The notes below the pieces were generated by a model. It searched no databases. It had not been told where the DNA came from and saw nothing but the letters and a program-made list of their open reading frames with translations. Source: Halalkalibacter urbisdiaboli (GTDB lineage: Bacteria; Bacillota; Bacilli; Bacillales; Bacillaceae_D). From it: DNA of 64,000 nt. The stretch is taken from the NCBI RefSeq assembly GCF_002156385.1, contig NZ_MVJM01000001.1, forward strand, positions 55,707 to 119,706, read 5' to 3'. Position numbers and translations under genes: made by a program. This document shows positions 46,509 to 55,583 of this stretch, one piece after another (the first letter of the stretch is position 1; each line of letters begins with the position of its first letter).

Positions 46509-47087
46509 TTAAAAATATTTCCCTTCTCCCTTAACCGCTTCGTATAATCTCATTGGAGGAATATTTCTAAAAAAATAACCATCTTGAACAGAAGAAAAAT
46601 GTTTAGTTAAATGGTCTTTTAAGTGACGGTCTTTTTGAAAAAAAGTTTGGTATGGTAAAAATTTACCTCCCGAATTTAGAACATCTTTTGTTTTTTTAAC
46701 AATATTATCTCTGAGTTGGGGAGTAAACAAAGAAAATGGAATACCCGAAATCACATAATCAGCCTTTTGGTCATATTGATCCATTATTTGATCGATATTC
46801 TCTGCACTATCTTTGTGAATTTTAAGTCGTTTATCCTGTATGTTATTTTCTAAAATTCCCGCAAAAGTTTCATTGAGTTCAACTGCAACGATTAATGAAT
46901 TATCAGTAATTCGCTCAAGTAAATAGTTCGTAAAAACACCAGTGGCTGGTCCATATTCAATAATTACAACCCTTTGATTTAAGTTCATTTTGCTACATAC
47001 TTCTCTTACACCAGATTTTGAAGTAGGAGTAATGGATGCAATATTCGGATCTTTTAGTATGTTTTTAACATAGGCTATGGTACTCAT
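46509..47087 (-). CDS. Class I SAM-dependent methyltransferase (rRNA adenine dimethylase/phospholipid N-methyltransferase-like)
   Basis: A 192-residue methyltransferase. Motif I is VVIIEYGPATGVFTNYL (about 41-57), the acidic residue follows in AVELNETF, and YVISGIPFSLF is a post-I motif resembling the NLPY/NIPF site of the KsgA/PmtA group. It lacks the C-terminal helical domain of true KsgA, so it is closer to the small PmtA-like enzymes. AAGGGAG lies before the ATG. Confidence 0.75.
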   Translation of the reverse strand: MSTIAYVKNILKDPNIASITPTSKSGVREVCSKMNLNQRVVIIEYGPATGVFTNYLLERITDNSLIVAVELNETFAGILENNIQDKRLKIHKDSAENIDQIMDQYDQKADYVISGIPFSLFTPQLRDNIVKKTKDVLNSGGKFLPYQTFFQKDRHLKDHLTKHFSSVQDGYFFRNIPPMRLYEAVKGEGKYF

Positions 47088-47388
47088 TTAATTTCTCCCT
47101 TAATTGTATTTAATTTTTTTTTGGAGCGAAAAAGGTGAAAGAGCAAACTCATCCTTCAAAAACCTTTATGTATACATTTTTTCATTGTTTCCCACCACCC
47201 TTCCTTCCTATTGTTACCAAGCCTGTTTTTAATATTTTATTAAAAGTAAAATAAAAAAGAAATTGTATTTTCCTGGTTGGGGTATTTTGGAGGTTTGAAC
47301 AAAAAACAAAAAATGCCACCAAGACTGCAATAAACACAATATAAATAAAAAACTTTGTTAACCTTTAATGTTAATATTTGGGGATAAT
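47088..47388. other. Intergenic region upstream of decayed IS
   Basis: AT-rich, about 300 bp. I see no ORF with a ribosome binding site and no clear RNA structure. Confidence 0.35.
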
Positions 47389-47418
47389 AAAGAATGCCTA
47401 GATATCTAGGCATTCTTT
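47389..47418. repeat. Perfect 30-bp palindrome next to IS left end
   Basis: The 15-bp arms AAAGAATGCCTAGAT and ATCTAGGCATTCTTT meet without a spacer. The palindrome ends two bases before the IS-like sequence (AGCTTGTCGAC) begins. A hairpin also precedes the second IS copy. Confidence 0.8.
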
Positions 47419-47419
47419 C

Positions 47420-48036
47420 AGCTTGTCGACAAAGTCTCTATAACGAGACAGTCGATAAGCTTTTTGTATTTTTGTGGGGTTGCCATGATAAGACGCTTCG
47501 AATCCGCTACCGGGATGGGGGCACGCTTTCCGCAGGCGGGCGTGGAACTAACCGGCTCCGCCGGTGGATTTCCACCTGCCCTTTCCTCCTGCAGGAGTCG
47601 GCCCTCCCATCCCGTCCGCTTTTTCAGAGGAGAAATACGAGTCCTCTTCCTTTTTAACATCCTTTATACTCAAAAATGCGAGACAGTTGACTGGTTTTTT
47701 TCTATAATACGGATGAATACAAGACTGGGTGAATGGACGATGATGTCAAAGAAGTTGGAAGATAAGCGGATGCAAATGGAGATGGTCTGGATTGAAAAGT
47801 TAGTTCCTGAAGACCACCTTGTTCGTAAATTGGATCATTCGATGGTATTTGATTTTATCTAAGCGGAAGTTTGGAAAAAAAGTTGTTCGTTCGGAAGCGA
47901 GAGCGTACCAGAAACAATTAGAAAAAGAGATTAACGCTGAGAGAGCTGAAAACGGAAAAAAGCCCTTACCTTTGAAGAAGGAGTCGACGAGGGAGCTCAA
48001 AGAGAGTACAACGGATCCCGAAAGTGGATACTATGT
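47420..48036 (+). mobile_element. Decayed IS1182-like element with structured leader
   Basis: The left end AGCTTGTCGAC, the GC-rich leader (47494-47619) and the start of the transposase all match the copy at 63010. Relative to that copy, about 347 bp of the transposase gene are missing between GATTTTATCT and AAGCGGAAG, with a 2-bp TA repeat at the joint. Similarity then stops near 48036, so the right part is lost. Confidence 0.75.
47494..47619. repeat. GC-rich structured module, copy 1
   Basis: This 126-bp block is nearly identical to 63077-63203. It can fold with an outer stem (CGGGATGGG with CCCATCCCG), a middle stem (GTGGAA with TTCCAC), an inner ACCGGC/GCCGGT hairpin, and TCCTGCAGGA. It lies in the leader of the transposase gene. 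Confidence 0.75.
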
Positions 48037-48085
48037 GATGGTAAGTTCAATGAAGATCCACCAGCTTTTTCCCAACATTGACTAA
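47740..48085 (+). pseudogene. IS1182-family transposase remnant
   Basis: The first 40 codons (MMSKKLEDKRMQMEMVWIEK...) match the intact copy at 63327. A 347-bp internal deletion then causes a frame change: a stop follows FDFI, and KRKFGKKVVRSEARAYQKQ continues in another frame. The catalytic Asp region FIDSTH is in the deleted part, so no transposase can be made. Confidence 0.85.
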
Positions 48086-48378
48086 ACCAATCTGAAAATA
48101 CCTGTTTGTATCAGTATATAAGTCAACATGGAGAATTAAAGACCTTTGTTTATTTGGTTTAATTGTTATAGCTATCAATTGCCCTATGAAAATCAAAAAA
48201 ACACCTACTATAAGTAAGTGTTTAATTTGGAAGTCTATTTTACAAACTTTAAGACATAATTGTATTTTATTAATAATGCAAAAAACGGGTCACTTCACTT
48301 TCGGGTCACTATTTCTTTAAGAAACACTGTATTAATGCCCAATTGGTTAATAAATGAGGTCACAAATCACCACTCACC

Positions 48379-49434
48379 TTACCTCCCCACCCGCTTCAAC
48401 ACATCCTCCAAACTCTCAGGCTTTAAAAACTCCACAGGTGAATGTCCCTTTTCAAAATTCAAGCTAAAGCCTTCAATCAATAACACATACTTCCCATTCA
48501 CCTTTGCAATGTGAATGTTTTCACCAAAATCTGATAGTAATCCTTTCACTTGAACATCATCTAGCTTAAAGCTCAAGCTTATTTCTGGCGCTTGTTCAAC
48601 TAAATGTGCAGATGCTTCTACGACTTGCTCTTGCGTCCATTTTTCTTGGATTTCACGCTTTGGGGTGTTCGCCCATGCTTCGATGTATTCTTCTTCCTGC
48701 TGGCGTTCTGGCGTTTCTTCTTGATACGTTTCAGCGATGTGCTGTTGCGCAAATTGCATGACTTGCGTTTTCATAATTTCTGGCATCGATTGATGATATT
48801 CAACGAATTTCAAGAAGTCTTCGAAATAACGTGCATGAGAGGATTGGTGTAATTTTAACTCCCATTCTTCCGTCATGCCTTCTTCGGGCATGTAGGGGTA
48901 TTGAATTGATTTCATGTTTTTTGTTGTGATTGCCATTTCAATATTGCGAATCAGTGTGCTTTCATCTGAAATGGTCGCAACCTTCTGTTCGAAGTCGCAT
49001 TTCATGATAAACACGAACGGGTCGTCCATATATTGTGTTAGTTTCGCCCTAGCTACGAGCAGTGCACCACCACGAATCGCACTTGTATCAACATAGGCAC
49101 GGACTAGTTGTTCGCTATGCTGTTTAAACTCATCAATTGAAGCTGCTGTTCGAACCCGATTAAACATATTGTAGTTTGGATTTGTATCTAATTCATAACC
49201 TGGCTCAGCGATAAAGCGACCGATTTTCGTAGGAACCTGTTCCGACTTTGGATTTCTTTCTACTTTTCGTTTTGAGATTTTCATTAACTCCCCGTCAAGA
49301 AACGGTTTTAACGCACTTTCTTCATACAATGAATGATCGAGCGTTTGGTAATGCTTATAACGTTTAACCGCTTGTTCTCCTTGTCCTTCTACTTGGACAA
49401 CAAAGAACGATAAATAATCGATTGAAAAGTCCAT
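48379..49434 (-). CDS. DUF3900 family protein
   Basis: A 351-residue soluble protein with the DUF3900 profile (MDFSIDYLSFFVVQVEGQGEQAVKRYKHYQ...). GTG 49443 overlaps AAAGGTGA, so ATG 49434 is chosen. The family is found in Bacillaceae and has no established function. It is a single gene. Confidence 0.8.
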   Translation of the reverse strand: MDFSIDYLSFFVVQVEGQGEQAVKRYKHYQTLDHSLYEESALKPFLDGELMKISKRKVERNPKSEQVPTKIGRFIAEPGYELDTNPNYNMFNRVRTAASIDEFKQHSEQLVRAYVDTSAIRGGALLVARAKLTQYMDDPFVFIMKCDFEQKVATISDESTLIRNIEMAITTKNMKSIQYPYMPEEGMTEEWELKLHQSSHARYFEDFLKFVEYHQSMPEIMKTQVMQFAQQHIAETYQEETPERQQEEEYIEAWANTPKREIQEKWTQEQVVEASAHLVEQAPEISLSFKLDDVQVKGLLSDFGENIHIAKVNGKYVLLIEGFSLNFEKGHSPVEFLKPESLEDVLKRVGR

Positions 49435-49594
49435 ATCTCTCACCTTTGCAAGTTTCTCTTAAACAACCAATTATATCATCATTAGTTCCTTAACTAAACC
49501 TTGAGAGGAAAGAAAGTCAGAAATTAAAGAGGCCACTGAAATAGATTGTTTTTACCTTTTTAGTGACCGTCGACCCATCAAAGAAATCCTCCAA

Positions 49595-50389
49595 TTATCC
49601 CCGCAGCAACGATTCACCGCCATCAATATAAACCTCTGTTCCTGTAATATGGCTCGAAGCTTCACTTGCAAGAAAGGAAACAAGCTCAGCGACTTGCTGC
49701 GCGGTTCCGGGACCATGCTCAAGGGGTTGATCTCCTTCAGGAAACGAAAGAGGGACTTCGATGTTCTTTACATCAGGAGATGAATGAAGCGATTGTCCAA
49801 TATTGGTCTTAATCGCCCCTGGACAAATTGCATTTACACGGATTTTATAACGAGCTAGTTCAAGTGCAGCCATTTTCATAAACGCTAGCTGTCCTGCTTT
49901 TGTTGTGCTATAAGCAGAAAATCCTGCCTGTGAAAAGACTCTATTTCCGCTTACCGAACTAGTTATAATAATGCTTCCCCCTTTTTTCTTCATGCTTGGA
50001 ATCGCATGCTTTACCGTGAGAAAGGTCCCCGTTAAATTGGTTTGGATGGTCTTCTCCCAATCATCTACGGCCATCGTTTCAATCGGTGCCATTTCCCCTG
50101 CTATTCCGGCATTTGCAAAAAGAACATCTATCTGTCCGAAACGTTCAACTGTTTCATTTATTGCCGCTTTAACGGATTGTGAGGAGGCAATGTCACATTC
50201 AAAAGCGAATGCGCTCCTGCCTTGTTTCTCGATTTGTTGCTTTGTATGCTCTGCATTCTCACGCTTAATATCAAATAATGCAAGCTTAGCCCCTTCGTTT
50301 GCTAGCTGAATGGCTGCAGCACGTCCCATTCCCGAACCAGCTCCAGTTACGACTGCTAGCTTCCCTGTAAAACTATTTGTTCTCGTCAT
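49595..50389 (-). CDS. Short-chain dehydrogenase/reductase
   Basis: A 264-residue classical SDR: TGAGSGMG cofactor motif (about 15-22), NAGIAG, ITSSVSGN with the catalytic Ser, and YSTTKAGQ with Tyr and Lys. FDIK after beta2 suggests NAD(H) preference. The substrate is unknown. TTG 50395 is possible, but ATG 50389 is preferred (GGAAGAG 6 nt upstream). Confidence 0.88.
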   Translation of the reverse strand: MTRTNSFTGKLAVVTGAGSGMGRAAAIQLANEGAKLALFDIKRENAEHTKQQIEKQGRSAFAFECDIASSQSVKAAINETVERFGQIDVLFANAGIAGEMAPIETMAVDDWEKTIQTNLTGTFLTVKHAIPSMKKKGGSIIITSSVSGNRVFSQAGFSAYSTTKAGQLAFMKMAALELARYKIRVNAICPGAIKTNIGQSLHSSPDVKNIEVPLSFPEGDQPLEHGPGTAQQVAELVSFLASEASSHITGTEVYIDGGESLLRG

Positions 50390-50468
50390 AGGCAACTCTT
50401 CCCCTTTTTCGTTTATCTCTATTCTAAACAGGGAGCAATCGATTTAATCAATTCAAGCACAAAAAAAA

Positions 50469-50486
50469 AGCGGCTAAGCCGCTTTA
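50469..50486. terminator. Terminator after VOC protein gene
   Basis: AAGCGGC pairs with GCCGCTT; on the minus strand it is followed by a run of T. Confidence 0.8.
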
Positions 50487-50504
50487 AATTGTAATCCTTC
50501 TATA

Positions 50505-50891
50505 TTATTTTCCTGGTTCAAAAAATTCAATTCGTTCCTGGTCTGGCCCGTAAAAGAAAATATAGTTCGAGCCGTTCGGAAGTGTACTAATGTTTTCGTT
50601 AATAAATGTTACATTCAACCCTTTAAGACGCTCAATCTCAGCTTCAATATTTTCCACTGTAAAGGCGATATGATGTACGCGCCCTTCTTCTGCAAATGCC
50701 CCGTCCTTAATTTCAACGAGCTCAACTACCGTTTCTTTTGCATTCGCAAAGCCGAGAAAGCCAAGTACGACTCCGTTCTCCAAATCCAATCGGTCAAATA
50801 GCTCTAACCCAATGATATCGCGATAAAATGCTATTGATGCCTCCATATTAGAAACCATAATGCCTACATGTTCTATTTTCTTTACTGCCAT
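50505..50891 (-). CDS. VOC-family protein (glyoxalase/methylmalonyl-CoA epimerase-like)
   Basis: A 128-residue single-domain VOC metalloprotein: KIEHVGIMVSNMEASIAFYRDIIGL with the first metal His, VHHIAFTVENIE with the second, and ERIEFFEPG with the terminal Glu. Isomerase, lyase or dioxygenase activity cannot be distinguished. A single gene with AAAAGGATG before the ATG. Confidence 0.85.
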   Translation of the reverse strand: MAVKKIEHVGIMVSNMEASIAFYRDIIGLELFDRLDLENGVVLGFLGFANAKETVVELVEIKDGAFAEEGRVHHIAFTVENIEAEIERLKGLNVTFINENISTLPNGSNYIFFYGPDQERIEFFEPGK

Positions 50892-51014
50892 TGTGCCACA
50901 TCCTTTTCGTTATCAATTCCAATGCTAGACTCATTGTAAACGTATCATATTCCGTTATGCAAATGCCAGAAATGTGCTAGACAATGGCTCTATTTGCTCA
51001 TTGCAGAGTTCTAC

Positions 51015-51851
51015 TTAGGCTCTGTTAAATTCATCTGGGTCTGGCCCGATTCGCTTGTCTTGATTAAGTGCGTCGATGTTGGCAATTTCCTCTGCCGTTA
51101 ACTCGAAATCAAAGATATCAGCATTTTCAACAATACGATGTGCTTTAACCGATTTCGGAATCGTCACCACTTCATTTTGATAATCCCAACGGATGATGAC
51201 TTGAGCCGTTGATTTATTATATTTATTTGCGATTTCCACTAGTGTTGGCTCTTCAAGAAGACCGCCTTGCATTAATGGAGACCATGCTTCTAATTGAATT
51301 TGATGTCGCTTACAAAACTCATGTAACTCTTTTTGGGTTAAACGAGGGTGGTATTCAACTTGATTGACCATCGGCTTAATCTCACACTCAGCCATTAAAT
51401 CCTCAAGATGGTGAATTTTAAAATTACTTACGCCAATCGCACGAATTTTCCCGTCTTTATAAAGCTTTTCAAAGGCCTTCCACGTATTTTTGTACTCGCC
51501 CTTTGCTGGAACAGGCCAGTGTATTAAATACAAATCAAGATAGTCTAAGCCCAATTTTTTCATACTTTCCTCAAAGGCAGCCAGTGTCGACTCATAACCT
51601 TGTTCAGAATTCCATAGCTTTGTAGTAATAAAGAGTTCTTCACGTGGAATAGCTGATTCTGCAATGGCCTTACCAACACCTTCCTCATTGCCATAAATGG
51701 CTGCCGTATCAATGCTACGATAGCCTGCTTCAAGTGCCGCTTTAACAGACTGTACGACCTCTTCCCCTTCTTCAACCTGAAATACACCTAAGCCAACGCG
51801 AGGCATTTTCACACCATTGTGCAATGTTACAGTACTTGTTAAATCTGCCAT
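51015..51851 (-). CDS. Aldo/keto reductase (YvgN-like)
   Basis: A 278-residue NADPH-dependent reductase of the AKR5 group. The tetrad is visible as D and Y in [14 protein letters not shown] in TTKLW and H in [16 protein letters not shown] is the NADPH phosphate-binding loop. Typical substrates are methylglyoxal and other reactive aldehydes. GTG 51860 overlaps GAGGAG; ATG 51851 is preferred. Confidence 0.9.
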   Translation of the reverse strand: MADLTSTVTLHNGVKMPRVGLGVFQVEEGEEVVQSVKAALEAGYRSIDTAAIYGNEEGVGKAIAESAIPREELFITTKLWNSEQGYESTLAAFEESMKKLGLDYLDLYLIHWPVPAKGEYKNTWKAFEKLYKDGKIRAIGVSNFKIHHLEDLMAECEIKPMVNQVEYHPRLTQKELHEFCKRHQIQLEAWSPLMQGGLLEEPTLVEIANKYNKSTAQVIIRWDYQNEVVTIPKSVKAHRIVENADIFDFELTAEEIANIDALNQDKRIGPDPDEFNRA

Positions 51852-52039
51852 ATGTATCACTCCTCTTCATTATTCACAGCGTCCACCATAGTCATTCGAT
51901 GTACACCTGTTCATTTCCTTCATCTTCAAATAAAGCCTTTCAACAAGCATTATAGTTGGCAATGTTGAATCTGAAAAGTAGTGAAATTATTTAAAATTAA
52001 TCACCAAAACCCTAGTAAGTTACTTTTTGTATAGTTACT

Positions 52040-52395
52040 TTAGGCATTGTTTAAATAGGTTCGATAATATGCTTTACGATATTCAGTAGGCGTTACCTTT
52101 TCATGCGCTTTAAACATTCTCATAAAGTACTTCTCATCATGTATCCCGATGGCTAAGGCAATATCTTTTACAGATTGATCCGTCCGCGTTAATAACTCTT
52201 TCGCTTTCGCGAGTTTATTTAAGTGAATGTACTCCTGAAGATTCGTTCCGGTATGTTGTTTAAACATTCTTGAGAGATAATCACGATTGTAGTTAAACTT
52301 TTCTGCAATCGACATCACCGAGATTTCATTCTTAGCATTGATTCTCGTCCATTCAATAATCGACGAGATGATGTTTTCTTTTTTCGATTTTGAAT
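52040..52395 (-). pseudogene. AraC-family regulator, C-terminal HTH fragment only
   Basis: About 115 codons encode the complete double HTH (ISVMSIAEKFNYNRDYLSRMF and VKDIALAIGIHDEKYFMRMF) and a short tail, but the sensor domain is missing. The open frame extends to 52582, yet beyond 52400 it is only the antisense of a GH127 fragment and lacks a ribosome binding site. The 5' part was evidently deleted together with that of the divergent gene. Confidence 0.75.
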
Positions 52396-52404
52396 GTGAG
52401 TCAT

Positions 52405-52728
52405 CAGCGTCGAGAAAATGCCGGCAAGATCGCCTTACAGCGTGGGCCAATCGTCTATTGCCTAGAAGAGATTGATAACGGAGTAAATCTCCAACTAATC
52501 TCGCTTGTTCCAACTCACAGCCTAACACCAACATACGATCCAACCTTACTAGAAGGGGTTGTAGCCATATCAGGAGAAGCAACGCGAATTAAAGAGGAAG
52601 ACTGGGACAATGAATTATACCGTCCTGACTCCCATTCAACGTCGACGGTTACGATAAAAGCCATTCCCTACTTCGCTTGGTGCAACCGCACCCCAGGTGA
52701 AATGCGAGTATGGATTAACGAGAGATAG
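52405..52728 (+). pseudogene. GH127 beta-L-arabinofuranosidase, C-terminal fragment
   Basis: About 105 codons match the C-terminal beta-sandwich of DUF1680/GH127 enzymes: NAGKIALQRGPIVYCLEE and FAWCNRTPGEMRVWI are hallmark stretches. Full-length members have about 640 residues, so the catalytic part is missing. It begins head-to-head with the truncated AraC gene. Confidence 0.78.
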
Positions 52729-52781
52729 TAGGCTGCGATAAAAAATACCTGCAATCAAGCAAGACCATTCTTGAGATTAAA

Positions 52782-52864
52782 GCCGCTGAAAAAGGGTGGA
52801 TTTTGAAGAGGCTGAAAAAGGGTACCCTTTTTCAATGCCCTCTGGATTTTTCTTTTTCAGCGGC
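52782..52864. terminator. Nested long palindrome downstream of GH127 remnant
   Basis: The outer arms GCCGCTGAAAAAG (52782-52794) and CTTTTTCAGCGGC (52852-52864) are perfect complements. Inside lies a perfect 20-bp palindrome (GAAAAAGGG TA CCCTTTTTC, 52814-52833). It probably terminates transcription from both the GH127 remnant and the convergent GH3 gene. Confidence 0.7.
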
Positions 52865-52915
52865 GACCTCTCTTTTTTGTTTTTTGCGCTACCTAGTTAA
52901 TGTAATTTAGAAAGT

Positions 52916-55270
52916 TTAATTCATTTCAATTTCTGGTTCTAATACATCCTTTACTTTTTCGACAATGATATCCTTATCTACTTTAAATTGTGCCGTTTCA
53001 TGAATGTTTTCAGAAGAAGACCCTACTGCTATGGTATATACACCTTTTTCGATTACCCATGCGGATTTCTCATCATCAAATGAAGCAAGATCTCTTGTCA
53101 ATAGGTTAAATGTCAATGATTGATGTTGATTCGGTTTCAAATCTTTTGTTTTTTCGAATGCTTTTAGTTCTAATGCGGGTTTTTCTAGTTTGCCATCAGG
53201 TGCTGATAGGTAAACCTGTACTACTTCTCTCCCTGGGACATCCCCAGTATTTTTTACTGTCATCTTAATCGTGATTGTGCCTTTTCCTTTTTTTACTTTC
53301 AGGTTTTGATAATCAAATGCTGTATAAGATAACCCATATCCGAACTCATAGGCAGGCTCTACTTGGAACGTAGTATAGTATCGATACCCTACATAAATAT
53401 CTTCTTCATAATGAACGACTGTCGGGTTTTCCAGTGGAGTACCGGGAAAGTTGTTCGCAGAAGGGACATCATTGTATTTCATCGGGAAAGTTGTAGAAAG
53501 TTTACCAGACGGATTCACATAACCTGATAATACATCAGCTACTGCATGACCGGCTTCCTGGCCAGGTTGCCATGCTAAGACAATGGCATCGACTTTATCT
53601 CTCCAACTCGCTACTTCTATTGGTCCCCCAATGTTAAGAACAACAACAACTTTTTTTCCTGCTGCATGATATTGTTCTGCTACGCCCTCAATCATTTTTT
53701 GTTCATGATCTGTTAAAAGAAAATCTCCTTTTTCATTTTTTCGGTCTTCAAATTCTCCTGAAATTCTACCAATGACGATTACCCCAAGGTCTGTTTCTTT
53801 CTCCACTAAGGTAATCTCGCTTCCTTTAAGCGGCTTTTCCGGAATTGACGGGATAACAAAACCAAAATCAATTCCTAATGGGTCTGGTTTAACTTTATAT
53901 TCCTCCTGTTGTCTTAAGCTTGAAATATATGTCTTATAGCTGTCTAAAAGTCCGCGGTTCAACCGAAATCCCCTATCCTCTAAACCTTCCGCAATCGAAA
54001 CAACATATGCTGAGTGGACATTCCCACTACCTGTACCACCTTTGAATGTTTCAATCTGTGTGTTTCCAAACAATCCAATTTTTGCATGTTTACTTAAAGG
54101 CAAAGCCCCGCCTTTATTTTTTAAAAGCACCATTCCTTCTGCAGCTGACTGTCGTGCTATTTGTGCATGTGCTTTCAAATGAGGATTATTAGAATGGCGA
54201 TAGCCCTTGAAGCTCGGTGCCTTTATCACACTGTTCAAAATATGTCTAATGTTCCGGTCAAGAATGGCTTCATCAAGTATGCCATTGTTCACAGCATGGA
54301 TAATTTGCGTGATATGTTTTCTTTCTCCCGGCATAATGAGATCGTTGCCTGCTATCATCTGTGCTACAGGATCATCGCCAGCAAACCAATCGGTCATCAC
54401 AAATCCTTCAAAATTCCAATCTCCTCTTAAAACTGATGTTAATAATTCCTTATTTTGAGAGGAAGGGAAGCCATTAACCTGATTATATGCGCTCATCACT
54501 GACCAAGGATAAGCTTCCTTTACTGCTATTTCAAAGCCTTTTAGATACAATTCTCTTAAGGCCCTTTGTGATACGATGGTATCAATCGTACCCCTGTTTG
54601 TTTCCTGGTTATTAGCAACAAAGTGCTTAAGGGTTGCTCCAACATTGTTTGCTTGGACACCCTGTACATAGGAGGCGCCCATTTTTCCAGTAAGCAAAGG
54701 ATCCTCGGAAAAATATTCGAAATTTCTTCCACCTAAAGGATTACGATGAAGGTTCAATGCGGGAGCCAATAAAATATCAAGTCCATATTCTTTTGTTTCA
54801 TTGCCAATGGCTGCTCCAACAACTTCAACCATTTTCTGATCCCATGTTGAGGCCAGTGCTGTCTCTATCGGAAATGCCGTTGCATAATATGTATGTGTAT
54901 CCCCTTCTCTAATTGGGCTAATTCGTAACCCAGCAGGGCCATCGGCAAATAAGAGTTTCGGGATTCCTAACCTCGGGATAGGATGAGTGACTCCAACTGC
55001 ACCAGCTACCTCTGCTACAGGATTTCCAAACATCCCTGGCATCCCACTACCAACAACCATTTTTGCTTTTTCTTCTAAAGTCATTGCTTTTATTACTTTA
55101 TCAATTGATGCCTTATCTGCTAATTTTGGGGTAGTCTGTTGTTTAGATTCCTTTTGTCCTAGGGAACTCTGAGCTGCAAATGCAACTTGAACACTAAAAA
55201 ACCCACTAAATATGATGAGAACTGTCATTATGATTAAAAAAACAAACTTCCTGCTTCTTCTCTGTCTCAC
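52916..55270 (-). CDS. Secreted glycoside hydrolase family 3 (beta-glucosidase/beta-xylosidase)
   Basis: A 784-residue enzyme with an N-terminal signal peptide (about 1-33, ending VAFAAQ). GH3 N-terminal TIM barrel: KHFVANNQETNRG and the nucleophile Asp in GFVMTDWFAG. C-terminal alpha/beta sandwich and fibronectin-III-like domain from about residue 660. It could be a beta-xylosidase, beta-glucosidase or alpha-L-arabinofuranosidase; the family does not settle this. GTG start with TAGGAGTG 8 nt upstream. The ROK regulator gene lies immediately upstream. Confidence 0.9.
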   Translation of the reverse strand: MRQRRSRKFVFLIIMTVLIIFSGFFSVQVAFAAQSSLGQKESKQQTTPKLADKASIDKVIKAMTLEEKAKMVVGSGMPGMFGNPVAEVAGAVGVTHPIPRLGIPKLLFADGPAGLRISPIREGDTHTYYATAFPIETALASTWDQKMVEVVGAAIGNETKEYGLDILLAPALNLHRNPLGGRNFEYFSEDPLLTGKMGASYVQGVQANNVGATLKHFVANNQETNRGTIDTIVSQRALRELYLKGFEIAVKEAYPWSVMSAYNQVNGFPSSQNKELLTSVLRGDWNFEGFVMTDWFAGDDPVAQMIAGNDLIMPGERKHITQIIHAVNNGILDEAILDRNIRHILNSVIKAPSFKGYRHSNNPHLKAHAQIARQSAAEGMVLLKNKGGALPLSKHAKIGLFGNTQIETFKGGTGSGNVHSAYVVSIAEGLEDRGFRLNRGLLDSYKTYISSLRQQEEYKVKPDPLGIDFGFVIPSIPEKPLKGSEITLVEKETDLGVIVIGRISGEFEDRKNEKGDFLLTDHEQKMIEGVAEQYHAAGKKVVVVLNIGGPIEVASWRDKVDAIVLAWQPGQEAGHAVADVLSGYVNPSGKLSTTFPMKYNDVPSANNFPGTPLENPTVVHYEEDIYVGYRYYTTFQVEPAYEFGYGLSYTAFDYQNLKVKKGKGTITIKMTVKNTGDVPGREVVQVYLSAPDGKLEKPALELKAFEKTKDLKPNQHQSLTFNLLTRDLASFDDEKSAWVIEKGVYTIAVGSSSENIHETAQFKVDKDIIVEKVKDVLEPEIEMN

Positions 55271-55399
55271 TCTGCTACCACTCCTAACGGTTTATAAATC
55301 CAACTAGAAATATAAGGACACTACTATCTACAATTTAATATGACACCATTCTTAGAAAGTTATCACTCAAAAAAATTCCTGTTTTATCTCCATTAATAA

Positions 55400-55428
55400 A
55401 AAAGACATTCCATTCCAGAATGTCTTTA
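55400..55428. terminator. Hairpin AAAGACATTC / GAATGTCTTT
   Basis: A perfect 10-bp stem between the ROK and GH3 genes; A/T tracts on both sides suit bidirectional termination. Confidence 0.7.
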
Positions 55429-55472
55429 AAAAACTTACTGCGGTTTCTATTTTTGATGTAAATGGTAATAAA

Positions 55473-55505
55473 GGGTGTCAAAAGGTCTCAAACCTTCAAA
55501 CACCC
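55473..55505 (-). terminator. Terminator after ROK gene, CCAAAAGG-like
   Basis: GGGTGT-AAAAGGT pairs with ACCTT-AAACACCC. Confidence 0.6.
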
Positions 55506-55583
55506 CTATCACTTAGTCTTTCTACATATCACTTTGTAACTGCAGAATGTGCTGCCTCATTTAATTGTTGAATTCGTACTACA

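Noticed and set aside
47394..47660. ORFs on both strands across the GC-rich IS leader
   Set aside because: The open frames result from the high GC content of the structured module; the same block at 63002-63241 opens different frames.
52390..52582. Extension of the AraC frame to 52582
   Set aside because: Residues encoded there are antisense to the GH127 remnant and show no AraC sensor-domain features.
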